A stretch of 64,000 nt of DNA from Symsagittifera roscoffensis. Lineage: Eukaryota; Xenacoelomorpha; Acoela; Convolutidae. Every line of letters begins with the position of its first letter. Positions within the stretch are counted from its first letter, which is position 1. This document shows, piece after piece, positions 31,768 through 40,512 of the stretch. The notes beneath the pieces are model-generated. The model was not told where the DNA came from and did not search any database. It saw only the letters and a program-made list of their open reading frames with translations. The stretch is from contig NC_087070.1 of the NCBI RefSeq assembly GCF_963678635.1, positions 29,428,048 to 29,492,047 of the forward strand, read 5' to 3'. Both the position numbers and the translations under genes were made by a program.

Positions 31768-32649
31768 TGTAACATTCGCCCAAATACTACACAGCGACGG
31801 AGCGTAGAAAAAGTACCTATTAACGACTGGCAGGCGTCAGTTACCTTAATTCTACTCGTTTTTCACCGTCTCGACCTTGCCAGTTGATTTTCTGGTCTGT
31901 CTAGTGCTAAGTAAAAAGTTACCATTTTTAGGCCATCAGTCAAACGACTTTTGATCAGCTTTCGTTTACATGCAAACACAACCACATAGCTGAGTCTCGG
32001 ATCCTCAGACTACGTGATTGTCATTAAAAACACGGCTCGAACAACCTATTTTAATATGTTTTTGTGTGACAGTTCTATATTAAATCCATTGGAGATGGAT
32101 TGACCCTTTCCTCTTTCTAGCTACTCATATTCTAAAATATCAAGTTACACCGGTGTTAAATTAAAGTTTCACGACATCCAGGTAGCTATATAGTTAGTTT
32201 TATACAGTCCCTTCACATAAACAGTCTCTGGGGGACCAAGCCTCCGCTCCCGTGATATTCCAGCGATAACGCTCTTATCTCTCTTAATTTGCGTCCCGGG
32301 AGGGTTCCGTGGAATACTCCTTCCCCACTGAGGCTTCCTTCTCCACTAGTATCCGCTGACAAGTGTCTTATCGTGCGTTGTTGCCACGATAAGAGGCTTC
32401 GTATTTTCCGTCTCTTGTACGACTGTTTTTCACAATATTTGTCGTTGCTCTGATTTTCGTCACTTTTTGGCTCAAAATGGCCGTTTTTCGTATTTCTGAG
32501 AAATACCAACTTGAAAATCGAAATTTTAAAAATAAATATTCCAGAATATTCCGACCCTCCTTTCAAGCACTTTTTTGCTGTTAAGGCCTTTTCTCTCTGA
32601 TTCGTGCTTCGTCGGAAAGTTGCGCTGTGCCATCTGGCAGAATGGCACA
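31768..32649 (-). repeat. Inverted copy of the E1-family LTR (882 bp)
   Basis: The minus strand starts TGTGCCATTCTGCC at 32649 and ends GGGCGAATGTTACA at 31768. Against the E1 3' LTR (53813-54667, plus) I count 3 substitutions and one 27-bp indel in about 855 bp. Such identity ties it to E1 and not to the diverged E2, yet the orientation is opposite to that of a normal 5' LTR. Its outer terminus joins the E1 leader exactly at 32649/32650. Confidence 0.9.
32198..32204 (-). promoter_or_regulatory. TATA-like box in the inverted LTR
   Basis: The minus strand reads TATAAAA, the same box as in the E1 3' LTR at 54231-54237. If active it would start transcription towards E2, not E1. Only the motif and its position in the LTR support it. 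Confidence 0.4.
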
Positions 32650-32713
32650 CTTCAATAAGGTGCCCGAGTGGGGGGCGTTGTTAAGGGTTTTCAGATAGAT
32701 TGCAACCTAGCCA

Positions 32714-32912
32714 GACCACTAGGAGACTTGACTGGAAAGGGTGACCAGCCGAGGGGAAAAGTGGTTCACAAGGATCGAACCGGACCACTAGGAGACTTGA
32801 CTGGAAGAGGTGAGCAGCCGAGTGGGAAAGTGGTTCAGAGGGACTGAGCTGAACCGCTAGGAAACTTGACTGGAAGAGGTGACCAGCCAAGTGGGAAGGT
32901 GGTGCTGCTGTC
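32714..32912 (+). repeat. 69-bp tandem repeat, three copies
   Basis: Units start near 32714, 32783 and 32852 with cores GACCACTAGGAGACTTGACT and GTGACCAGCCGAG. Copies are about 80-90% alike by eye. The minus-strand reading frame across them is an artefact of the period being divisible by 3. Confidence 0.88.
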
Positions 32913-33189
32913 AAGTGCAGTGCACGTCAACGGAGACAACCAGCACGGGATCACAACAAGAGGACGCACAGGGGTGTTCTCAAGTTGGGCAAACGGGTAT
33001 CGTTAAAATCCACATTACATTATAGGAGATAAGTGTAAAATTGGATAAGCGGAGCCCCATTGTTTTGAGGAAGTTTTTACACAAGCAGGCCTGGAAACAG
33101 GTCTACGGTTTTCTCTCGAGAGGTTTAGCACCCGGCGCTTAAGGGATTTTTCGGCTTAAGAGGGGGCTAAAGAGGGGGGAGGTTAGAAG

Positions 33190-33400
33190 GGGGGCACCCT
33201 CCGAAGTAACCCTCCGGAGCATATTAAGCATCTTATTGACCCTCCTTAGTGAATTTAGGGGGACCCTCCGAAGTGACTTGGGTGATTAAGGTACCCTCCG
33301 AAACAGGCTAAGTGTCTTAACAACCCTCCGAAGTAACCCTCCGGAGTGTCTTAAACCTTCTAAACAACCTTCCTTGTTAGAAACTTGAGGAAATCTTCCG
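33190..33400 (+). repeat. Cluster of CCCTCCGAAGT motifs
   Basis: ACCCTCCGAAGT or close variants occur near 33197, 33261, 33291 and 33325. Two are followed by AACCCTCCGGAG, giving two copies of a 24-bp compound. The spacing is irregular (30-65 bp), so this looks like a set of binding sites or small hairpins (CTCCGAAG/CTCCGGAG) and not a simple satellite. Confidence 0.65.
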
Positions 33401-33595
33401 TGGCGATTTGGGAAACGGAAAATATCCATTTAATTAAAATCATATTAGGATATTAGGCGCTTATTAGGATCATAAGATCCCATTTTGACCCGGAAATTCG
33501 TGATCAACTTTGGATTCAAGATCGGGTGTATCAGAAGTACCCGAACAAAAAAAAATTTTTTTTTTTTTGATTTGATTGTGATTTTGGTTGTGCGG

Positions 33596-33630
33596 TTGCC
33601 TTGAGCTAATTAATAGGAAAGTTCGGGCAA
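33596..33630 (+). ncRNA. Leader hairpin 1, unit 1
   Basis: TTGCC-TT-GAGC pairs with GTTC-G-GGCAA. Unit 2 (33781-33815) has GAGC with GCTC, so a G:U pair becomes G:C while the stem is kept. It is a structured element in the element RNA; role inferred only. Confidence 0.5.
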
Positions 33631-33657
33631 TCCGGTAACAAATAAAAGAAGACCTCG

Positions 33658-33686
33658 GTGAGTGTATTAGGTAAATACACACTCAC
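33658..33686 (+). ncRNA. Leader hairpin 2, unit 1
   Basis: GTGAGTG/CACTCAC with an inner TATT/AATA stem and a short AGGTA loop. In unit 2 the fourth pair A:T is G:C, a clean compensatory change. Confidence 0.6.
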
Positions 33687-33780
33687 TTGAGAAGAAAAGT
33701 TGTTCCCTGCTCTCGTGCACTTGGAGCGTTCCGGGTGTGGGGGAGCTTTTTCATAGACTTTAGAAGTTTTCGATCAGAGG

Positions 33781-33815
33781 TTGCCTTGAGCCACTTGGTA
33801 GGACAGCTCGGGCAA
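33781..33815 (+). ncRNA. Leader hairpin 1, unit 2
   Basis: TTGCC-TT-GAGC pairs with GCTC-G-GGCAA, the counterpart of 33596-33630. Confidence 0.5.
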
Positions 33816-33842
33816 TCGCGGGGCACCTAAAAGAAGACCTCG

Positions 33843-33871
33843 GTGGGTGTATTAGGCAAATACACACCCAC
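33843..33871 (+). ncRNA. Leader hairpin 2, unit 2
   Basis: GTGGGTG/CACCCAC with the same inner stem and loop as 33658-33686. It differs from unit 1 by a paired A:T to G:C change. Confidence 0.6.
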
Positions 33872-34303
33872 TTGAGAAGACTGTGTCCTGGGCTTTGTTC
33901 TTTCGGATCGTTCCGATTGGGTGAAGTCTTTTTCTTTAAGACTAAGTTTTATTGATCTGTTTCTGAATCATCACTGCTTTTTATGAAAGATTGTTTAATT
34001 TGAACAAAGCAGTGACTTGATAAATTGTGTGGCGACAAATTGATACTGACAAAAGGTCGCTGTCACCTGTAGGATATTCTTATCTGATTATCTATTGTGT
34101 TTTGTGTGTTGATTATATCTTGTGAAAATCATGTGATACTGTTATACTATACGACAGGGTTGAGTTAGCATTATATCAATACTGAGCAGGCCCTGTGTGT
34201 GTGTAATTCTAGCTGAGTCACTAAGATTGTCATTGAGAAACCTAAGAGATTGATACTGACTTTTTGACATACGAATATTGTTTTTTTTTTTGTGTCACAA
34301 AGT

Positions 34304-37300
34304 ATGCAGCGCAGGAACTCGTTAGGATCGACTACTAAGATTCCCAGGCTGAGCAAGGGCAGCACGCGAAAATTTAAAACTAGGCGTAACCAGTCCTCGT
34401 TTAGCAGCGCCTCCGACGTGTTTGCTGAAAACGAATCGACTAAAGGTCAACCTGATCTTTCAGTGAGCGGAATGAGATTGAGGAGCGAGAAAAACCTCGA
34501 TGGCGATCAAAGGCGGAGCGCCGAAGCTGGAACCGCGAGCGAAACGCTTGTGGACCCCTTTGATGAGGGAGAACAGACGCTCATTCGACCCGACTTTGAG
34601 CCGAGCGAGGACCTCGAGCGGGAGGAAATCGAGAGGACAGAGGAGACCTCGGAGCGTTCCGAGGTCGAGCCGCGAGAGGAAGTATTATTCAAGGGGATGT
34701 CCAAATCGGAGACCAAAAGTCACAGATGGAGGGGAGAATACTCACATTCGGCTAGTACCCACTCATCTCTGGCCAAGCAGAGCAACAACGCGATGATGTC
34801 GAGTATAAGCCCGAGTGAAGAACAAACGGGTTCGAAGGCCAAGAAGAGTTGGAAGTCTTTATACGACGAACGCATGGCGTCACTACCAACTGTAGGTTTG
34901 ACTTCCAGTGATGACTACCCGGAGATAACCCATCCGGATGTGAACTTCACACCGTGCCCAAGGAACGATATGAGCAGGAAGGCGTCGTCAACCTCGCCGA
35001 CCAGGCCCATGTCAGATGGGATAACGATGGGAGCGTCATCGACCTTCGACAGATTAATGACGTCGATGAGCAAGCAAAAAGGCGGTGCGTCATCAAGCAC
35101 CAGGCTGCAGCCGCAGTTGACCTCGTCTTCTCTGGGACTAACCCCGTCATTTGGGGCCACTGGCGACATAAGTGACATGTTCGCTGGCGTAATGAATGGT
35201 CTAGATGAACTGAGGCGGGACATGACTAAAAGAATAGATCAGGTTGATGAGAGAGCTCACAGAGGTCAAGAGAATCTGAGAGACGAACTAACGCATGTGA
35301 AGTTGCAGGCGAGGGTTGATCAGGCTCAGTTGATTCGCAACACCGATCAATGCCTGGCGGAGAGCCTGGCACAGGCAAACAAGGAGTCATACGAAAGAGA
35401 GGCTAGGATGACCAGGGAGATCGAACGATTGTTGAACGATCATGATAGTACCTACGCCCACACGATGACTAGCCTGGAGAAAAGGTTAGATGCAAAGTCT
35501 GACTTAATGATGCGGAAGCTTGACGCGATCCTGAATGGGAGCAATTGGCAGGAGCGTTCCAACCCAAGGGAGCGCTCACGCCATGCAAATGATGGAGATG
35601 GTACGGGCATGAATACCAGAGCCCAGCAAGGCTCGAGAACGAACTACGAACCCACAAACAAGGAGCGGCCAAGGGCAGCCCCGTCGAGGCCTGGCTGGAC
35701 GAATCCAGTTCCGCCGGAGGCAGATGCCACCCCGGAGACAAGGTTGCCAACTGTGCCACAAGTCAGTTCAGTACCAGATCTGACTACAGTCTCACAGGAC
35801 ACAACGATGTATGCCTCGATGTTTGAGCCTCTGAACAGATCTCTCGAAACATTCATCACCAAGCTCTCGAAGTCAACCGAGAGAGGAGAGAGGTCAAGAA
35901 GGACACTGAAAAAGCCGAAGTCATATAAAGACGAGTCAGACGGCTGCATTGATACTTGGATAGAGGTGATGAAGTTACACTTTGAGGAAGAGAATCTCTC
36001 CAAGAAACAAGAGTGCAGCGCGCTGACGAGCAATCTGGAGGGTACTGCATTAAGTTGTGTTATTGCGAAAAGAGCCAACGAGAGAGACAGCGCTCGCAAG
36101 ATATTCGACATCCTGCTGAATCGTTTCGGCTCTGGAGTACAAGGGCACCAGGCTATGGTGAAGTTCGAGAAGAGGCGTCAAAGAGAGGACGAATCCATAG
36201 ATAAATTTTTGGACGACCTTGAATTGCTTAGGAGGAGAAGCAACCCAGATGAGAAAATATCCGAGCGAAACTTGGCGATTGCTTCGAAGTTCATGGACGG
36301 AGTAAGGAGTGAGGAGTTGAAGACGATGTTGGCCACTCACTTCACCCTGTCGCTTGACCAGGTACCCACGCCCGACGACTTGCGTATGAAGTCGCGCGAG
36401 TATTTACTCATAAAACCGAGGGCGCAAAACCGTAACAGCAATTATGGCAACTATAGCGGGACAAACACTGGTGCGAATTCCAGTTGGTACAAACCTCGCG
36501 ATGACATGGATAAGAGGAGGTCGTGTGCGAATTGTGGTTCGATGGACCATCACGTTTCCGCGTGTTCTGCATACAAACAGAACATGAAGGCCATAGGCTA
36601 CTTTCTCGAGGACGCCGACGCGACCGACGAGGATCATGAAGAGTACGTCAGAGGGCTCATCATGAAATATGGTCCGAGGTGTTTCTTCTGTAATTTGGAG
36701 GGACACTTCAAGTCGGATTGTACTCAATTTTGGGATGCAGTAGCGGACGCGAAACATCCCCGCCATGAAGAGGCGCTTTCGGGTGTCAAGGCCAGTCGAG
36801 CACGTCTGATGAACGAGGCTGAATCTCGGAGAAAGGAGACGACACCGAGCACCTTCACGACCAAAAAGGTTAACGAGGTGGTAGCCTCGAACCTCGAAGC
36901 AGAGTCGTCTAGCCCACTCAAGGTGGATTACGGCCTAGCGGCAAGGACAGCGCTGCAGAATGTCAAACAGGACCTAGCCACGAAAGAAGTGGAGCAATGG
37001 GTAAGGTCGGAGCTGGAAGGCACAGATCTTCGGGAAAATTTTAATGTTCTGGGTAAAACGACAAAAGTAGAAGACAAAGAGGAACCCAGGAAACAGGGAC
37101 TAAAACTGAACGTTATATCTGGTAAGACTTTCGGCATGACAAAGGAGGGGACCAAAATAATGTCCATCATCTCAGTCGCAGGGCACCAGGTGGTCAAGAA
37201 CTTGAGTGAACCATCCGAGATTACACTAATCCACCTGGACATCTATGCCGACTACCTGAAGGAGAAAGATCCCAAACTGGACTCCAGAGCAGTGCGAGCG

Positions 37301-39976
37301 CTGCTCACAACGGGAGGTCTGAGGCTGATGAAAATGGACGGACATTATATCGATGTCCATGGCCCTTACCCGATCCTAATGAATGTGGATGGCATCAATA
37401 TCTACACGAAAGCTCACATAACTGATGCGAACGGTCAGATTGGCCGGATATACATTGGTCAAGAGGAGCTGAAGGTTAGACGGATCGGACACAACGCGAT
37501 GCTCGAACAAGATGCGGTGCACATAGGTTGCGAGGCCGATCTGGCCGCACACGTTCTGGACGTGCAAGGCAGACAACTTTCAGTAAAGGGACTGCTAGAC
37601 ACGGGAGCAGTGGTTAGTGTCATGCCAGTCAAAACTTGGACCGACATGGGTTTCGAGAGGTCGGATCTCATACCGACAAACATCAGGTTGGCAGCGGCCA
37701 ATCAGGGAGCGATCTATGTGAGTGGACGAACCCCGATCATTTCACTGCAGCTCGGAGGAAGACATCTTTGGATGAGCTTCCTAGTAGTGGAGAATTTGGA
37801 CGAATCCGATCAGTTCATCTTAGGAAGGGATTTCGTTCGCAACTTTGACGTCACGATCGATCTCAATGACGGGTTGATTAGGATCAAGGATCCTGAGAGA
37901 AAGTATGAAAAGAGACCCCTTAATAAGATCTTAATTAACCAGGCCAAGGTGCCGATTTTTCTGGATCGAAAAGTTAGATTAAAACCAAACCAAGCCGTAG
38001 TAGCGACGTTTAGGATGAGGAACTTGAATGAACTCAGCAATGACAGACATGTGTGTCTGGTACCAAATCCAAACAGTAAAAGCTCGGCTATTTTAGGAAG
38101 AAGCTTCTCACTCACTCAGAGCGGACTGTGTGTGAGTGTGTTATTGAACACAGAAGCAACAACAGTGACAATACAGAGGGGAAAGAAACTTGGCTACGCT
38201 TTGCCTCTGAACACAGACTTTCAGAGTGTGGAGAACTTGAAAAAGTTTGATGTAACTAAATGTCCATTGCATGCGAACCAAGAATGTATAATGAGGAGAG
38301 TGAATGAATTGAAATCTTATAGGAAATCGTTTTCAATGAAGTCGGAAACAGATGATGGGCTGTCTAGTTGTTCCAACTTTCCTGAGAGGCCGACGGAAGC
38401 AGAGATAGCAGCGAATAAACCTGTCTTACCTGAGATAAAACATCTGAAGGGTAAAATATCAGACAAAGAACTGGATTCGCTCAGAGCGGTGCTAAATCGG
38501 AACGCAGACGTTTTTTCGAAGCATAAGGCCGACATAGGTTGTTGTAATTTTGTAGAACACGAGATTGAGATAGAAGAGGGCTCGGTACCTCATAGGGAAG
38601 GGGCGAGAAGAATGACCCCAAACAAGTCAGAAGCGTGTAGGAAGGAGATCGAGATGTTAATGGAGTACGACATGATCGAGCCGTCGAAGTCCCCATGGGC
38701 TTGTGGCGTGGTCATGGCGAAAAAGAAAGGGGGACAACTCACATTTTGTTGTGATTTCCGTTATCTGAACGCAGTGACTATAAAGGACGCATACCCGATT
38801 CCCCGCATCGATGAGAGCCTATCCAAGCTGGGAGACGCGAAGTTCTTCACGACGTTGGATTTGGGCTCTGCGTTCTGGCAAGTGCCACTCAGAAAGCAAG
38901 ATCGAGAGAAAACAGGCTTCACGTGTGAGCTGGGATTGTTCCAGTGGAAGAGGATGCCATTTGGATTGTGCAACGCGACGGCCACATTCCAGCAACTGAT
39001 GGCCCAGGCACTCACGAGCGTCACTAAGAAATACGGGAATCTCATCATGTGTTATGTCGATGATGTCGTGATTGCAACACCAACCTTAGAAGACCACATA
39101 GAGAGGTTGGAGGAGGTGTTTTCTTGCATGAAGCAGGCGGGTCTGAAATGTAAACCCTCTAAGTGTGAAATCCTCAGGGATTCCATAAAGTATCTGGGCC
39201 GCCTGGTTGACAAACATGGAGTGAGACCAGATCCCGAAGCGGTTGAAGCGGTGCTGACCTGGAAGGCACCTAAGACAGATACACAGCTGATGAGTTTTTT
39301 GGGATTCGCTAATTATTATCGAGAGTTCATCAAGGGGTATGCTGACAAAATATACCCCATGCGGAGGTTGATGAGAAACAAGGGCAAAAAGTTCACCTGG
39401 ACTGATGAGGCGCAAGTTTCATTTGAAAACATCAAACGTGAACTTTGCGAGGCACCGGTCCTCGGCATGCCGACAGAGAAGGGGATGTTCGTGCTGGACA
39501 CGGATGCATCAGTGGTTGCGATATCGGGCATACTTCACCAGGAGCAGGAGTGGAACGGCAGAACGGTTCTTCGTCCGATAGCATACGGGAGTAAAGTCCT
39601 GAGTGATACTGAAATGAAGTACGGCGCACCAAAAGCGGAGATGTTTGCGGTGATCACTTTCGTGGAAAAATACAGGGCCTACTTGGGGAGTGCTCCCTTC
39701 ACGTTACGTGTGGATAATCGTGCCCTTGCCTGGCTGAAAACCTATTCGATGGACCAAAGTTATATTGGTCGTTGGATCGTGCGCCTGGATGGATACCACA
39801 TGATCATAGAGCACCGTACCCGTGACAAGCATCAGAACGCAGATAGCCTCAGTAAAAAGACAGAATTTTATGAGCGCCTCGAGGATAAACAGGCTAGCCA
39901 ATATCAGAGATCAAAGACGGGTTTTCCTTTCTGGATAAAGAAACCTACGACAAACTGCCACTTACTAGGTGGTTAG
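34304..39976 (+). CDS. E1 Gag-protease-RT-RNase H polyprotein
   Basis: First ATG at 34304 (MQRRNSLGS); about 1890 residues. In order: basic then Ser/Glu-rich N-terminus, coiled coil (about 290-410), capsid-like region (DGCIDTWIEVMKLHFEEE, about 530-705), two CCHC knuckles (CANCGSMDHHVSAC near 741 and CFFCNLEGHFKSDC near 793), protease DTGA near 1099 with FILGRDF, RT with CYVDD near 1584 and FQWKRMPFGLCNA, and RNase H with LDTDAS near 1732, AEMFAV, VDNRALAW and HQNADSLS. All catalytic residues are intact. Gag and Pol are in one frame. The last 25 residues are out of frame: the true Pol frame (KDGFSFLDKETYDKL) continues in the next frame from about 39895. The E2 counterpart has a TAG at that spot. 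Confidence 0.93.
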   Translation: MQRRNSLGSTTKIPRLSKGSTRKFKTRRNQSSFSSASDVFAENESTKGQPDLSVSGMRLRSEKNLDGDQRRSAEAGTASETLVDPFDEGEQTLIRPDFEPSEDLEREEIERTEETSERSEVEPREEVLFKGMSKSETKSHRWRGEYSHSASTHSSLAKQSNNAMMSSISPSEEQTGSKAKKSWKSLYDERMASLPTVGLTSSDDYPEITHPDVNFTPCPRNDMSRKASSTSPTRPMSDGITMGASSTFDRLMTSMSKQKGGASSSTRLQPQLTSSSLGLTPSFGATGDISDMFAGVMNGLDELRRDMTKRIDQVDERAHRGQENLRDELTHVKLQARVDQAQLIRNTDQCLAESLAQANKESYEREARMTREIERLLNDHDSTYAHTMTSLEKRLDAKSDLMMRKLDAILNGSNWQERSNPRERSRHANDGDGTGMNTRAQQGSRTNYEPTNKERPRAAPSRPGWTNPVPPEADATPETRLPTVPQVSSVPDLTTVSQDTTMYASMFEPLNRSLETFITKLSKSTERGERSRRTLKKPKSYKDESDGCIDTWIEVMKLHFEEENLSKKQECSALTSNLEGTALSCVIAKRANERDSARKIFDILLNRFGSGVQGHQAMVKFEKRRQREDESIDKFLDDLELLRRRSNPDEKISERNLAIASKFMDGVRSEELKTMLATHFTLSLDQVPTPDDLRMKSREYLLIKPRAQNRNSNYGNYSGTNTGANSSWYKPRDDMDKRRSCANCGSMDHHVSACSAYKQNMKAIGYFLEDADATDEDHEEYVRGLIMKYGPRCFFCNLEGHFKSDCTQFWDAVADAKHPRHEEALSGVKASRARLMNEAESRRKETTPSTFTTKKVNEVVASNLEAESSSPLKVDYGLAARTALQNVKQDLATKEVEQWVRSELEGTDLRENFNVLGKTTKVEDKEEPRKQGLKLNVISGKTFGMTKEGTKIMSIISVAGHQVVKNLSEPSEITLIHLDIYADYLKEKDPKLDSRAVRALLTTGGLRLMKMDGHYIDVHGPYPILMNVDGINIYTKAHITDANGQIGRIYIGQEELKVRRIGHNAMLEQDAVHIGCEADLAAHVLDVQGRQLSVKGLLDTGAVVSVMPVKTWTDMGFERSDLIPTNIRLAAANQGAIYVSGRTPIISLQLGGRHLWMSFLVVENLDESDQFILGRDFVRNFDVTIDLNDGLIRIKDPERKYEKRPLNKILINQAKVPIFLDRKVRLKPNQAVVATFRMRNLNELSNDRHVCLVPNPNSKSSAILGRSFSLTQSGLCVSVLLNTEATTVTIQRGKKLGYALPLNTDFQSVENLKKFDVTKCPLHANQECIMRRVNELKSYRKSFSMKSETDDGLSSCSNFPERPTEAEIAANKPVLPEIKHLKGKISDKELDSLRAVLNRNADVFSKHKADIGCCNFVEHEIEIEEGSVPHREGARRMTPNKSEACRKEIEMLMEYDMIEPSKSPWACGVVMAKKKGGQLTFCCDFRYLNAVTIKDAYPIPRIDESLSKLGDAKFFTTLDLGSAFWQVPLRKQDREKTGFTCELGLFQWKRMPFGLCNATATFQQLMAQALTSVTKKYGNLIMCYVDDVVIATPTLEDHIERLEEVFSCMKQAGLKCKPSKCEILRDSIKYLGRLVDKHGVRPDPEAVEAVLTWKAPKTDTQLMSFLGFANYYREFIKGYADKIYPMRRLMRNKGKKFTWTDEAQVSFENIKRELCEAPVLGMPTEKGMFVLDTDASVVAISGILHQEQEWNGRTVLRPIAYGSKVLSDTEMKYGAPKAEMFAVITFVEKYRAYLGSAPFTLRVDNRALAWLKTYSMDQSYIGRWIVRLDGYHMIIEHRTRDKHQNADSLSKKTEFYERLEDKQASQYQRSKTGFPFWIKKPTTNCHLLGG

Positions 39977-40506
39977 ACAAGTCAGGGCATCCTATACCCG
40001 GACACCCTGACCTTCCAGTGGAGACGGCCGCGGAGATAAAGCTTTTAGCCAGAGGCGAGCCCGTTCCGTTGGATCTGCTAGTTCGATCCAACTTGGTGCA
40101 GCAAGAACTTACCAGATTAGGTATAAACAGCATGGCTCTATTGAACAGGACGGTGAACGTGGCGCCGGACGTCATGGGAAAGCTCCGTGACTTGTTGGAC
40201 AGGGAAGTGGATAGGCATGATCGTGAATGGATGGAGACCATGCAGTGGTTGACTGTCACCGAGAGAACAGAGAAGAGGCCAGTGTCCATTCGAAGCCGAG
40301 GCGTTGAACGGGATTGCAGGTCGATTGTCAACCAGCTGGTGAGCTCGATGCCGAAGGAGGTCTTGTTGAGAACTTCGTTCACTGAATATGGAACACTGAA
40401 TCAGAACCAAACTACTGAGGAAGTCAGGATCAGGTCGAAATCTAGCTTCACGAGAAGAGTGCATTTCACGGATGCAAAAGAAGAATACGAGCCGAGCCCA
40501 GATTAA
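39895..40506 (+). CDS. E1 Pol linker, between RNase H and integrase
   Basis: The frame reads KDGFSFLDKETYDKLPLTRW, similar to the E2 Pol at 25050-25160, so it belongs to Pol after a one-base frame change. It runs to a TAA at 40504 and is in frame with the integrase ORF behind. About 200 residues, charged, with no known domain. Confidence 0.65.
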
Positions 40507-40512
40507 TCGTCC

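Larger units (their letters stand above)
33590..33960 (+). repeat. 185-bp tandem duplication in the leader
   Basis: The blocks from GGTTGCCTTGAGC and GAAGACCTCGGTG recur with a shift of exactly 185 bases (33596 to 33781, 33658 to 33843). The copies are about 75% alike, most in two hairpin segments, and the sequence between is freer. Confidence 0.88.
32650..34303 (+). other. E1 5' leader
   Basis: 1.65 kb without coding capacity. It holds 69-bp tandem repeats, a cluster of CCCTCCGAAGT motifs, an A/T homopolymer patch (33547-33568) and two 185-bp tandem units with hairpins. Long repeated leaders are typical places for packaging or dimerisation signals and internal ribosome entry, but none is proven here. 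Confidence 0.7.

Noticed and set aside
32681-32914. A 77-codon minus-strand ORF in the leader
   Set aside because: It is a translation of the 69-bp repeats, whose period is divisible by three.
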